40,339 nt of DNA. It comes from JAKFDK01 sp036676195. Its GTDB lineage: Bacteria; Bacillota; Sulfobacillia; Symbiobacteriales; ZC4RG38. How positions within the stretch are numbered: position 1 is the first letter of the stretch; each line of letters starts with the position of its first letter. Shown here one piece after another: positions 7,085-14,474 of this stretch. Both the position numbers and the translations under genes were made by a program. The stretch covers positions 1 through 40,339 of the forward strand of contig JAKFDK010000080.1 in the NCBI GenBank assembly GCA_036676195.1, in the 5' to 3' direction. A model generated the notes under the pieces. That model was not told the DNA's origin, made no database searches, and saw only the letters and a program-made list of their open reading frames with translations.

Positions 7085-8914
7085 TTGACTCGCTATCAGT
7101 TAAGGAAGCAACTCGAAGTGCTTGCATTGGATGGTCAGATCCTTGTCGGTAGTCTCCCTCCCATAGGGCTGGTTCTTGAGGACCCCCCCGCATACCTGGC
7201 CGATCTACTGGAGTTTTTCTCCACTCCAAGAACCATCACAGACGTTCGCGTTTTCCTGAGTGACAAGGCGCAATTAAGTGATTCCGATCTGGAGCAACTA
7301 CTGCGAGAACTGATGGACGCCAACATAATCGTGGAGCCCATGACTGACCTACCGGACCGTTACTCCCGTCACTGCCTCTACTTTGATCTCATTGATCTCA
7401 ATCCACGTGATGCGCAGGCAATTCTGTCAACGAAGAAAGTCGGTCTTGTAGGGATGGGTGGGATTGGAAGTAACGTGGCTATGATTTTGGCTGGAGCTGG
7501 TGTTGGTACTATTGTCTTTTCTGATGGCGATGTCGTGGAGAAGTCTAATCTGACAAGACAGTTCCTGTACAATGAATCCTTCGTGGGCAGCCCCAAAGTT
7601 AGTTGTGCCGTCCGCCAACTGAGCCAACTTAATTCCAGCGTCCGTCTGGTTCCCGTTGTGGAGTCCATTGCTGGAGAAGACCTGTTTGATAGACACTTTG
7701 CTGACTGTAACTTTGTCGTATTGTCGGCCGACTGGCCAAAACAAATCCATAGCTGGATTAATAATGCAGCTTTCCGTTACGGATTTGCATATAGCAATGC
7801 TGGTTATACCGAGTCATACGGAGTCATCGGTCCACTAACCATCCCCGGACTAACTGCATGTTATGAGTGCTCAAAACAACCCGTCGAACTGGGCAGGAGC
7901 CTGAACCACTCATATCAGGCCCCCAGTTACGGGCCGCTCAATTCGCTGGTGGCATCTATTCAAGCCAACGAAATAATCCGCTACCTCTTGGGTTTGGAAA
8001 CTAAGACAAAGGGGTGCCGGTTACTCATCAGATCTGAGGATTACCGGATATTTGAAGATCGTCTCGACAAGAAGACGGATTGCGCCAAATGCCAGACTGC
8101 TCGGCCTATAAAGAGTAACAAGCCAGTCGGAGCGTCTGTTAGCGTTAATGGTCGCAGCCTTCACGACCTTTACGTTGCGGAACGCGAACATGATTCTTTC
8201 AATGCGTTGTTGCTAGATGACTTGACCGAACGCCTGATAGAGATTCATCCTGGTACAACAATCCTGGATGTTGGATGCGCAACTGGAGAACAAACGCTCC
8301 GGTTTGTTGAAAAGGGTGCACATGTGGTAGCTAACGATACGTCTGCTGAGATGTTGCGTCACTTGGGGGATAGGGTTCCCGCCAATTGCCCGGGGACGAT
8401 CCTCACGGTACAAGGGGCAATTGAGCAGGTAGAAATCACCGGTCACTTTGACTATATCGTCTGCAACAACGTTCTGGATTTCATTACTGATATAAGGCCA
8501 GTTCTAGCAAAATTCTCCAGCCTTCTGAAGGATGATGGCACCTTAATGGTGACCCTTCCTCATCCAGCTAAAGATAGGGGAAGTTGGCGCAAAGAACTCT
8601 ATAACGGTAAGTGGAACTATGTGGAGTTTCAGATGGACCATTACTTCAATGAGGGTCCGGTAGAAAAATCGCGAGAAGATCGGGAGGGTAACTTGGCAAT
8701 CGCATGCGTACATACGTTTCACCGAACAACGCAAACGTACTTCAAAACCTTTATGGACAGTGGTTTCAATGTCGTGGGTCTTTTTGAACCCAGCCCAGAT
8801 CCATCGGCTCGTACCAGCCACCCTATTCTTTACGAAAAATGCTCGCGGATCCCATACTTCCAGGTATTCATGCTGATGAAGCGGGGTGGGCAATTGACAG
8901 CGGGTCGGCAGTAA
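7085..8914 (+). CDS. mccB: MccB: ThiF-type peptide adenylyltransferase fused to a methyltransferase
   Basis: This 609-residue fusion has three parts. Residues 1-110 look like the peptide-recognition domain of MccB. Residues 115-340 are an E1/ThiF fold: GLVGMGGIGSN (nucleotide loop, 120-130), DGDVVEKSNLTRQFLY (147-162) and two zinc-knuckle pairs, CYEC (259/262) and CAKC (333/336). From about 385 a SAM methyltransferase follows, with motif I ILDVGCATGE (393-402). In microcin C biosynthesis MccB activates the C-terminal Asn of MccA and links it to a nucleotide. In cytidine-type systems a C-terminal domain uses the carboxy-SAM made by MccS to carboxymethylate the base. The TTG start at 7085 lies 30 bp behind the acetyltransferase with a weak AGGCGG. 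The next 85 bp lead to mccA. Confidence 0.9.
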   Translation: MTRYQLRKQLEVLALDGQILVGSLPPIGLVLEDPPAYLADLLEFFSTPRTITDVRVFLSDKAQLSDSDLEQLLRELMDANIIVEPMTDLPDRYSRHCLYFDLIDLNPRDAQAILSTKKVGLVGMGGIGSNVAMILAGAGVGTIVFSDGDVVEKSNLTRQFLYNESFVGSPKVSCAVRQLSQLNSSVRLVPVVESIAGEDLFDRHFADCNFVVLSADWPKQIHSWINNAAFRYGFAYSNAGYTESYGVIGPLTIPGLTACYECSKQPVELGRSLNHSYQAPSYGPLNSLVASIQANEIIRYLLGLETKTKGCRLLIRSEDYRIFEDRLDKKTDCAKCQTARPIKSNKPVGASVSVNGRSLHDLYVAEREHDSFNALLLDDLTERLIEIHPGTTILDVGCATGEQTLRFVEKGAHVVANDTSAEMLRHLGDRVPANCPGTILTVQGAIEQVEITGHFDYIVCNNVLDFITDIRPVLAKFSSLLKDDGTLMVTLPHPAKDRGSWRKELYNGKWNYVEFQMDHYFNEGPVEKSREDREGNLAIACVHTFHRTTQTYFKTFMDSGFNVVGLFEPSPDPSARTSHPILYEKCSRIPYFQVFMLMKRGGQLTAGRQ

Positions 8915-8999
8915 GAAGCCGTATGACTATGCATGGACCAGGGGCTGAGTCCAAGCGGCCACCCCTTTTCCAGAGGAGATACCTTGAGGAGGTGAGCCA

Positions 9000-9059
9000 A
9001 TGTTGAAGATCCGCAAAGTGACCATCGTCATGGGATCGCCCCGCCGGGTATACAACTAG
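9000..9059 (+). CDS. mccA: MccA: microcin-C-like 19-residue precursor peptide
   Basis: ATG at 9000 with a perfect AGGAGG (8987-8992, spacing 7) opens a 19-codon gene, MLKIRKVTIVMGSPRRVYN, stopping at TAG 9057-9059. It ends in Asn, the residue MccB activates in every known MccA. Its length and first seven residues match, from memory, the B. amyloliquefaciens precursor (MLKIRKVKIVRAQNGHYTN), with 10 of 19 identical. It lies between mccB and mccC and is followed by a hairpin, as mccA is in E. coli. The N-terminus is highly basic. The variable middle (MGSPRRVY) would set uptake and processing. It is too short for routine gene callers, so it is probably missing from automatic annotation. Confidence 0.88.
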   Translation: MLKIRKVTIVMGSPRRVYN

Positions 9060-9112
9060 GCGGGACCGGGACGTCAAGGGTTTCGCCACAGCTGTTTACC
9101 GGCTGGAGGTGG

Positions 9113-9134
9113 ATGGGGGGTGTTACCCCCCCAT
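9113..9134 (+). terminator. Hairpin between mccA and mccC (attenuator)
   Basis: An 8-bp perfect stem (ATGGGGGG 9113-9120 with CCCCCCAT 9127-9134) closes a 6-nt loop and is followed by TCCCTTTTGG. In E. coli a hairpin right after mccA ends most transcripts, which gives many more mccA copies than enzyme mRNAs. The same placement here suggests partial termination before mccC. Confidence 0.65.
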
Positions 9135-9158
9135 TCCCTTTTGGAGGAGGGCGACACT

Positions 9159-10406
9159 TTGGTCAGTGGTAGGTCGATCTGGTTCAACCAGAAGTTCACA
9201 CTTTATGCCCTTGGCATGTTATTCAATTCACTGGGCAATGCCCTGTATGATTTGGCCGTTCCGCTTCTGATTTATGACCTCACACATTCGCTGGTCCTAA
9301 TGGGCACCATGACTGTTGCTCTTCAGCTACCCAAGCTAACGGTCGGGCCGTTGGCCGGCGCATTGGTTGACCGCTCAAGCCCGCGCAAGGTCATGTTTGC
9401 CTCTTACTCCGCTCAGGCCATGCTGGTACTATTACTCCCTCTGGCCCATAGGCTAGGGATACTGACAGCTTGGATCGTCATTGCTGTTAGCTTTGTCACT
9501 TACGCAGTAGACCTATTTGCCAGAAATGCAAGTTTCTTATTAATCCCAATTCTTTACCCAAACCAAAAAGTTGAAGCCAACGCCGGATTTGCAACAGTAT
9601 GGACATCTTCAATGCTTGCTGGCCCTGTCATTGGCGGACTGCTCCTGAGTTGGACGACCCTGGATACCCTATTCGTCATTGATGCAGCTACATTCGCCCT
9701 GATGATGGCGTGTCTTTACCTGGTCTCTGTTCCGGATAGTACCCGCACTGGTGCTGACGGATCAACGACGGTCTTGACGGATGTGCTGGACGGGCTCCGC
9801 CTATCCTTTGGAACGCCCAAACTACGCCCGTTCATGCTGTCCGTGTTCCTATTCTTCCTGGCTGCGGCTCCCATGAAATCGTTGGCCATGTTCAGCCTCA
9901 AAGACATATACAGGCTAGATAATTCACAGGCAGGTCTGACCTTCGCTGCTGCAGGGTTAGGAATGTTGCTTGGCACTTTCCTTTCGCACGGCCTAAAAAG
10001 GTGGGGCCTTGAGCGTCTTGTAATCGTGGGTATGATCATAGCTACAGTTACTCGGGCTGCTTTGGCTCTCCCAGGGTGGTTTTTCCTCCCGATTGCCCTG
10101 TTCCTTGATGGGTTGGGTGGAATCACCTACGTTGTGGGTAGGTCGGCTATCATTCAGACGCACTGTCCAGAACGGCTACTGGGGCGGATTTCCTCCCTTT
10201 TTCAGATGGTTGAACAGGCAGCGACTCCTTGTGGGATTTTCCTTGCCGTAACCCTTGCAAACGCATCGTCCGTTCCGGTTACGGCTGCAATCTTGACTCT
10301 GGTGTCGGTCTCGTCCCTGGGGATATTATGGGCAAGTGGTTGCACAGCACCCGGCGAGTTAGGATCTCAGCTAAGGTTTCAGAACGGGAAGGCGGCCGAC
10401 TGTTAA
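9159..10406 (+). CDS. mccC: MccC: MFS exporter of the microcin
   Basis: About 415 residues with 12 hydrophobic segments typical of the major facilitator superfamily. The loop 2-3 region reads GPLAGALVDRSSPRKVMFAS, a clear variant of the MFS A motif (G-x-x-x-D-R-x-x-R-K). The second half opens with FMLSVFLFFLAAAP. MccC in microcin C operons exports the finished peptide-nucleotide and gives resistance. The TTG at 9159 has GGAGGAGGG at 7 bp. It is the last gene on the + strand here; the - strand operon that ends at 10534 converges on it. A drug exporter of other specificity is possible, but the position after mccA is telling. Confidence 0.82.
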   Translation: MVSGRSIWFNQKFTLYALGMLFNSLGNALYDLAVPLLIYDLTHSLVLMGTMTVALQLPKLTVGPLAGALVDRSSPRKVMFASYSAQAMLVLLLPLAHRLGILTAWIVIAVSFVTYAVDLFARNASFLLIPILYPNQKVEANAGFATVWTSSMLAGPVIGGLLLSWTTLDTLFVIDAATFALMMACLYLVSVPDSTRTGADGSTTVLTDVLDGLRLSFGTPKLRPFMLSVFLFFLAAAPMKSLAMFSLKDIYRLDNSQAGLTFAAAGLGMLLGTFLSHGLKRWGLERLVIVGMIIATVTRAALALPGWFFLPIALFLDGLGGITYVVGRSAIIQTHCPERLLGRISSLFQMVEQAATPCGIFLAVTLANASSVPVTAAILTLVSVSSLGILWASGCTAPGELGSQLRFQNGKAADC

Positions 10407-10533
10407 GGAGCCCGTATAAATCACACCAAGGTACTCGATTTTATCACTGAACGACCGCCCTGTGTATTCCATCCAATCTATATGGCCACATTCTATGCAT
10501 GGATTGCCATAACGACCTGACTGCAGCAGGGGT

Positions 10534-11013
10534 CTAACCTGATTCCCTGGCCAACACCTTGATCGAGCCTATCGATTTTCCGCATCGCTCACAGATCTTG
10601 AGTTCTGTGCCTTCTGGAATGACAAGCTTGTGCCCACACGGCGACAGGAGAACGCGGAGATAGTGCACTCCGTCGTGTGCTGAACCAGAATTCATGTCCA
10701 GGTCAGATCCTGTGACCGTAATCTGCACTTCGTTCAGCATGTCTGTTAACTTGGGCGCAGCATCTGGGTCAAATAACCAATTCACTGGTTCCACTAAGAT
10801 CCCGACCACCCGACCGGATTCACTGTCAACCACCAGCGATTGCATCAGAGCGTCCTTCGGTTGAAGATTTCCCACCCTCCGATATTCCATCGCAAGTACG
10901 ACCCGCCCCAGTTCGTCCAGCGGTCTGATAATCCCCGTTCTGAAGGTTCTCAGCATAGTGAGACCTATCGCACCAGGCAGGGCAGTATGCCGGCTAGTGT
11001 TCGATGGCTGCAT
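10534..11013 (-). CDS. AbrB-like protein with a C-terminal zinc knuckle
   Basis: Residues 24-56 (FRTGIIRPLDELGRVVLAME, then YRRVGNLQPKDAL) are an AbrB/SpoVT swapped-hairpin motif, the DNA-binding fold of transition-state regulators (compare TGIVRKVDELGRVVIP). The C-terminal third has CGHK and CERCG, probably a zinc ribbon. The ATG at 11013 has AGGAGG 6 bp upstream, placed inside the end of the preceding gene, so the two are coupled with a 20-bp overlap. A later ATG at 10956 (MLRTFRTG) would start right at the domain but lacks a good ribosome binding site. It is the last of four overlapping - genes and converges with mccC. A regulator of this island is a fair guess. Confidence 0.65.
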   Translation of the reverse strand: MQPSNTSRHTALPGAIGLTMLRTFRTGIIRPLDELGRVVLAMEYRRVGNLQPKDALMQSLVVDSESGRVVGILVEPVNWLFDPDAAPKLTDMLNEVQITVTGSDLDMNSGSAHDGVHYLRVLLSPCGHKLVIPEGTELKICERCGKSIGSIKVLARESG

Positions 11014-11191
11014 CCAAAGCCTCCTTCAGGCGCACGTGTTGAAGGACAAGCTCTTGCTTCTCCTTGCCTTGAGCCGTCAGATACCGGCTCAGGAGCCGGT
11101 CGATCTGCTCCTTGATCTGGTCCGGGAACTGGTCCCCTTCGACCGGGCCGCAGCCACCTCTATCCACCTCCACCAGGTTGTCCACCGACAA
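10994..11191 (-). CDS. Small helical protein of unknown function (65 aa)
   Basis: The frame overlaps genes on both sides: 32 bp with the upstream gene's end and 20 bp with the AbrB-like gene. Its second half is one long charged helix (IKEQIDRLLSRYLTAQGKEK, then LKEALDAAIEH), reminiscent of Spo0E-type phosphatases but without their SxxxD motif. The start is uncertain (TTG at 11191 or GTG at 11185, neither with a clear ribosome binding site). The strong ribosome binding site for the next gene lies within its 3' end, which supports the frame being translated. Confidence 0.5.
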   Translation of the reverse strand: MSVDNLVEVDRGGCGPVEGDQFPDQIKEQIDRLLSRYLTAQGKEKQELVLQHVRLKEALDAAIEH

Positions 11192-11759
11192 GCGGCTTGG
11201 CCAGGCGCTTTCGAACCTGTTTCAGGAAGTCAGGATGCAAGCCGCATTTTCCACGCCCGGCTAACAATTGCACACGGCGGGCAATCGATAGAGCGGAAAA
11301 GAAAACGTGATACTGGAACTTACATTGCCGCTCAAATTGGATGGCTCCGTGCTCCTGCCCATCGCGTAGCAGTTCCTCCACATCCATGCTTCCAGAAAGC
11401 ACCCAGTTCAGCAGAGCCCGGAAACGCCCTGCCGTCTGGTCCGTGCTTGGCACCTCGATTACCCAATCATCCTCGGTGTATCGAAGGATGTTATACATCT
11501 CCAGCGTGTCGATCCGCACCTGCCCTTTCAGACCGAATAACAGTTCGGTCTGAAACAGCATGCGCAGAGTGCAGTAAATAATTTCCGGGAACAGTGTCGG
11601 GTGGTACCGCAGACACTGGTTCATATATCGGGTTAGCCCCCGCCGCTTGTTGATCCGCTCCAGATACGGCGCCAGAACCTCAGCAAAGACCTGCTCCGGG
11701 GAGGGGAGCGGGCAGGTTTCCCCTTCCTGCCCGCCCTTTCGCACCACCGGCTCGCTCAT
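11160..11759 (-). CDS. Conserved-looking protein of unknown function (199 aa)
   Basis: The ATG at 11759 overlaps the stop of the upstream gene as ATGA, a mark of translational coupling. The protein is mostly alpha-helical (PEQVFAEVLAPYLERINKRR, then PEIIYCTLRMLFQTELLFGL) with a beta-rich stretch around DDWVIEVPSTDQTAGRF, and ends in a glycine-rich tail. No catalytic motif, signal peptide or membrane segment is evident. I do not recognise the family. It belongs to the four-gene overlapping operon within the island. Confidence 0.6.
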   Translation of the reverse strand: MSEPVVRKGGQEGETCPLPSPEQVFAEVLAPYLERINKRRGLTRYMNQCLRYHPTLFPEIIYCTLRMLFQTELLFGLKGQVRIDTLEMYNILRYTEDDWVIEVPSTDQTAGRFRALLNWVLSGSMDVEELLRDGQEHGAIQFERQCKFQYHVFFSALSIARRVQLLAGRGKCGLHPDFLKQVRKRLAKPLVGGQPGGGG

Positions 11760-12061
11760 CGCCTGGTATCCCTGGCCAGCGTTGCCCGCACCCAGGCGCT
11801 CACGGCGGTGGCCAGGTCGATGGCCGTGTAGCGGATGGCGGCCAGCACTCGCCGCCTGAGACGACGGAAGAATGGGCCGACATAGGTGCCAGGGCCGCCA
11901 GGATGACGGGGTCCGGCAACGAGATCCTCCAGCCGCCGCAGCCGCCAGTACGCCCACCAGGTGACTCGCCGCACACCCTGCATCTCCATGTAGGAGACCA
12001 GGCCGGCTTGCCTGCGGCCCCGAGTAATGTCGCACTGCCTGTCCTGCCCCATCATGCCCAT
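11756..12061 (-). CDS. Small Arg-rich protein of unknown function (101 aa)
   Basis: The first gene of the - operon: ATG at 12061 behind GGGGAGGGG (spacing about 9), ending in the ATGA overlap with the next gene. It is strongly basic (FFRRLRRRVLAAIRYTAIDL, then ARDTRR) with a WWAYWRLRRLEDL segment, so nucleic-acid or membrane-surface binding is possible. No family is recognised. The coupled overlap is the best evidence that it is real. Confidence 0.55.
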   Translation of the reverse strand: MGMMGQDRQCDITRGRRQAGLVSYMEMQGVRRVTWWAYWRLRRLEDLVAGPRHPGGPGTYVGPFFRRLRRRVLAAIRYTAIDLATAVSAWVRATLARDTRR

Positions 12062-12177
12062 TTGGGTGGCCCCTCCCCGTTGCGGCTAGGCCACCCGCTC
12101 CCCCGTTCTCCTCCGTGCGGGCGGGGCCTGCCGCTGGTAACAAGGTAACACGGGACGACACCTCCAGAAAACGAAGA

Positions 12178-12200
12178 AAGGCTGGGTCAAACCCAGCCTT
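12178..12200 (-). terminator. 10-bp hairpin with T-rich tail on the - strand
   Basis: AAGGCTGGGT (12178-12187) pairs with ACCCAGCCTT (12191-12200) across a 3-nt loop. On the - strand it is followed by TCTTCGTTTTC. No - gene lies just upstream, so it may insulate or attenuate the four-gene operon that starts at 12061. Confidence 0.5.
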
Positions 12201-12251
12201 GTGCAAAGGCACGATGGCAACGTCAAACCCCGTTCGAGGAAGTGTTCGCCC

Positions 12252-12280
12252 TTGCTGATCTCCTAACAGAAAACTATAAT
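12252..12280 (+). promoter_or_regulatory. Sigma-A-type promoter of the XRE regulator
   Basis: TTGCTG (12252-12257), 17-bp spacer, TATAAT (12275-12280), followed by AGGAGGGG at 12301 and the ATG at 12314. Transcription should start near 12287. Confidence 0.65.
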
Positions 12281-12313
12281 GGGAATATGCGGGAAAACCA
12301 AGGAGGGGCAACT

Positions 12314-13066
12314 ATGTCAGTCGGCGGGAGGGTAAAATACCTCCTCGACTCTCACGGCCACTCTCTCAGGAAGGCACAGGAGATCACGGGCGTTTCCCAC
12401 GAAACTATTCGTCGCATCACCAACGGTTGGGAGGGACCCACACTCATCGAATACATTCGTAGGATCGCCAAGGGGTACCGATCTCGGGGATATCATGTGG
12501 ATGAAAAATCCCTGATGGAGGGCCTGGATCCTAAAGGGGACTTTGAATGGACCATCCACCAATCCCCATTTTCTCAGCGGCTTGAGATGGTGATGATGAG
12601 TCTTCAGGACAGGGTCCGGTTGACGTTGGACTTCCTCCGGGCCAAGTACCCTTCTGTATGCAGAATAGAGACTCTGGCTGCCGCAAGCGGCCTGAATACA
12701 GCCGATTTGGCGAGAATCCTCACCCGCTGGCAATCGAGGCCGCCTGAACGTACTACCGCAATTGCTATCGCATATGGCATTCATCGTCTTACCGATATTT
12801 CCATGATGTGGTTCAATCATGGCTGGCTCGACGGATCTGAAATGTCTCAGCCATTTATAGGGCGGGTCTCCCTCTTCTGCACCAGGCTGAACCCAAAATC
12901 ATCTTGGCATTCCAACGCATACATACCGAACCTACTAGACATTATGCGCTCTGAAATTAGCAAAGCCTGTCAGAAGGGAAAAACGTCTTCACTTGCCTCT
13001 AGCATCACACTCCCGTCTAATCAATCCAGACTGACGCAAGTTGATAACCTTAGAAGCGGTCGATGA
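12314..13066 (+). CDS. XRE-type helix-turn-helix regulator (250 aa)
   Basis: The N-terminus (LLDSHGHSLRKAQEITGVSH, then ETIRRITNGWEGPTLIEYI) is a lambda-repressor-like helix-turn-helix. A second helical repeat around residues 90-160 (SLQDRVRLTLDFLRAKYPSV, then ETLAAASGLNTADLARIL) looks like another such fold. No TPR region is seen. ATG at 12314 is set by AGGAGGGG at 6 bp. It converges on, and overlaps by 17 bp, the 3' end of the peptide gene on the other strand. It may act on the mcc operon or with the TPR/peptide pair, but the sequence shows no target. Confidence 0.7.
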   Translation: MSVGGRVKYLLDSHGHSLRKAQEITGVSHETIRRITNGWEGPTLIEYIRRIAKGYRSRGYHVDEKSLMEGLDPKGDFEWTIHQSPFSQRLEMVMMSLQDRVRLTLDFLRAKYPSVCRIETLAAASGLNTADLARILTRWQSRPPERTTAIAIAYGIHRLTDISMMWFNHGWLDGSEMSQPFIGRVSLFCTRLNPKSSWHSNAYIPNLLDIMRSEISKACQKGKTSSLASSITLPSNQSRLTQVDNLRSGR

Positions 13067-13148
13067 TCCCTTCGCTCGCTGCCAAAGCGTTTCCCACAAA
13101 CAGCATCAATCCGATCAACATCACCGACATAATCAGCAACGACCTCAT
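13050..13148 (-). CDS. Secreted signalling-peptide precursor, Phr-like (32 aa)
   Basis: A 32-codon gene starts with ATG at 13148 behind a strong AGGAGGGG (spacing 7), 20 bp after the stop of the TPR gene. It encodes a Sec-type signal peptide (MRSLLIMSVMLIGLMLFVGN then ALAA) and a short hydrophilic tail, SEGIIDRF, before TAA. This is the layout of Phr and other RRNPP peptides: the precursor is exported, trimmed to a C-terminal oligopeptide, re-imported, and binds the TPR receptor encoded just upstream. The likely mature form is SEGIIDRF or a shorter piece. It is too short for routine gene callers. Confidence 0.75.
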   Translation of the reverse strand: MRSLLIMSVMLIGLMLFVGNALAASEGIIDRF

Positions 13149-13168
13149 GAGTCGTCCCCTCCTCTGGA

Positions 13169-14110
13169 TTACGGGCGTTCCAGTTGGGCAAGGTCCTTCA
13201 TAAAGCGTTCCACAGCTTCCGGATGCCGGATGGCCATTTCTCGAACAGACGCCCGAAGCTGGTTCATAAGATCATATCGTTCGTGTGCTTCCGCTTGCTC
13301 TTTTGCGAGGATAGCAAATGCAAGGGCCCCCTCAATATCCCCGGTGGATTTGCCAATTCGATGTAATACATCTAGAGCATCAGAAAATAGTTCGGGGATA
13401 GCTTTGGCCATGACCGCAGCTTCGATTGCCAATGACGTGGCTTCGGAGTATTTCTTCTTAAGATACGCCAGTTGGGCCTCATCAATCATATGGCTGGCTT
13501 TGGCCCTCATGTTGTGCGTATGCCGCCCTGTGTAATCCCGCCCCTGCTGGATTAGTTCTTCAGCCAGTTCAAGCTGGTTGAGTTCAAGGGCTTGCCATGC
13601 TGCGTTTCGGCGGCACTGATCCGATAGGTCTGTATTGCCGCGTGCCTTCGCAGCTTCAAATGCTTGGAGAAACTGCTGTAATGCTTCTTCGTGATCTCCA
13701 GCAGCCCTCAGACATACAGCAAGGTTATACATCGCCGTTGAGTATAGCTTGCGTCCAGTATCCTTGTATTGGTTGTAGTAATCGAAGTACCTACGCTGAG
13801 TTTGAACTGCCTGCCACTCCAAACCTGGCAGTCGAGCCTGTACTGCTGCTAACTCCATGAGTGCCCGACCAAATAGATCGTAATCCTTAACGTCTTCAGC
13901 CAAATAAACGGCGAGTTGGCCGGGTTCCAGGGCAGCTCCGTACCTTGCAATTCGTCTCAGGCTACGGCATAGGGCGAAGTTCAAGATAGCTTTCTGTTCC
14001 TTAGACCAGTCATCTTGAGATAGGGCTTGTGCAGCTTGATCAGAACAAGCTGTCCATTGCTCCCTCTCTAGGAGGTCTATTATTGTCTCAAACCTGACCT
14101 TGACCGCCAC
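13169..14110 (-). CDS. TPR-repeat receptor, Rap/RRNPP-like
   Basis: About 313 residues of helical hairpins with TPR character (MYNLAVCLRAAGDHEEALQQ, CRRNAAWQALELNQLELAEE, IDEAQLAYLKKKYSEATSLA). There is no N-terminal helix-turn-helix, so it resembles the Rap type of peptide receptor, which acts on partner proteins, more than Rgg or PlcR. I prefer the GTG at 14110 (GGGGG 7 bp upstream); a TTG at 14188 would add 26 residues. The next gene downstream, 20 bp away, encodes the candidate signal peptide. Its target could be the nearby XRE regulator, the AbrB-like protein, or a response regulator elsewhere. Confidence 0.75.
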   Translation of the reverse strand: MAVKVRFETIIDLLEREQWTACSDQAAQALSQDDWSKEQKAILNFALCRSLRRIARYGAALEPGQLAVYLAEDVKDYDLFGRALMELAAVQARLPGLEWQAVQTQRRYFDYYNQYKDTGRKLYSTAMYNLAVCLRAAGDHEEALQQFLQAFEAAKARGNTDLSDQCRRNAAWQALELNQLELAEELIQQGRDYTGRHTHNMRAKASHMIDEAQLAYLKKKYSEATSLAIEAAVMAKAIPELFSDALDVLHRIGKSTGDIEGALAFAILAKEQAEAHERYDLMNQLRASVREMAIRHPEAVERFMKDLAQLERP

Positions 14111-14474
14111 GATCTGGCCCCCTTCAGGGTCGGCTACCTCACCGGGTGTCCTTGCCTTTATTTTAGTGGGGACGCCACCTGTAAACAAGCCCCATTTTAC
14201 CCAGCGGATTAACCCTGCGGCTATAAAAGGGTTTTGGCTCTAAGGAGAGTTTTGAAGTAGTAAGGCCAGCAGGGTCATTCTGCTAGCTTTCGTCCATCCC
14301 TATAGCACAGTGAGCCCGATCCCCACCATATTGCCATCAAGGTCCACTTGACGAAGTTTACACTGCTATACTCCCGAATGATACGGCAGTGGGCTAGGGA
14401 CGCAACGTCCCCGGTTTGTCTGGGCTTGATAACCCTAATCAAACAAGCTCTTATTTAATTATGGGCGCTCCATT
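14111..14474. other. Region upstream of the TPR gene; no gene called
   Basis: About 360 bp, AT-richer than the flanks. It should contain the - promoter of the TPR/peptide pair (a TAAAAT at about 14192-14197 on the - strand is a weak -10). On the - strand around 14309-14370 a short frame reads KLRQVDLDGNMVGIGLTVL-stop, which could be the tail of a decayed gene, but an in-frame TAG lies just before it. Confidence 0.35.

Noticed and set aside
8894..8927. TTGACA (8894-8899) as a separate promoter for mccA
   Set aside because: The -35 is perfect, but no -10 lies 16-18 bp downstream; the only TATGAC is 22 bp away.
14309..14370. Short - frame KLRQVDLDGNMVGIGLTVL as the tail of a VOC-like or other gene
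   Set aside because: An in-frame TAG stands just before it and nothing upstream supports a gene.
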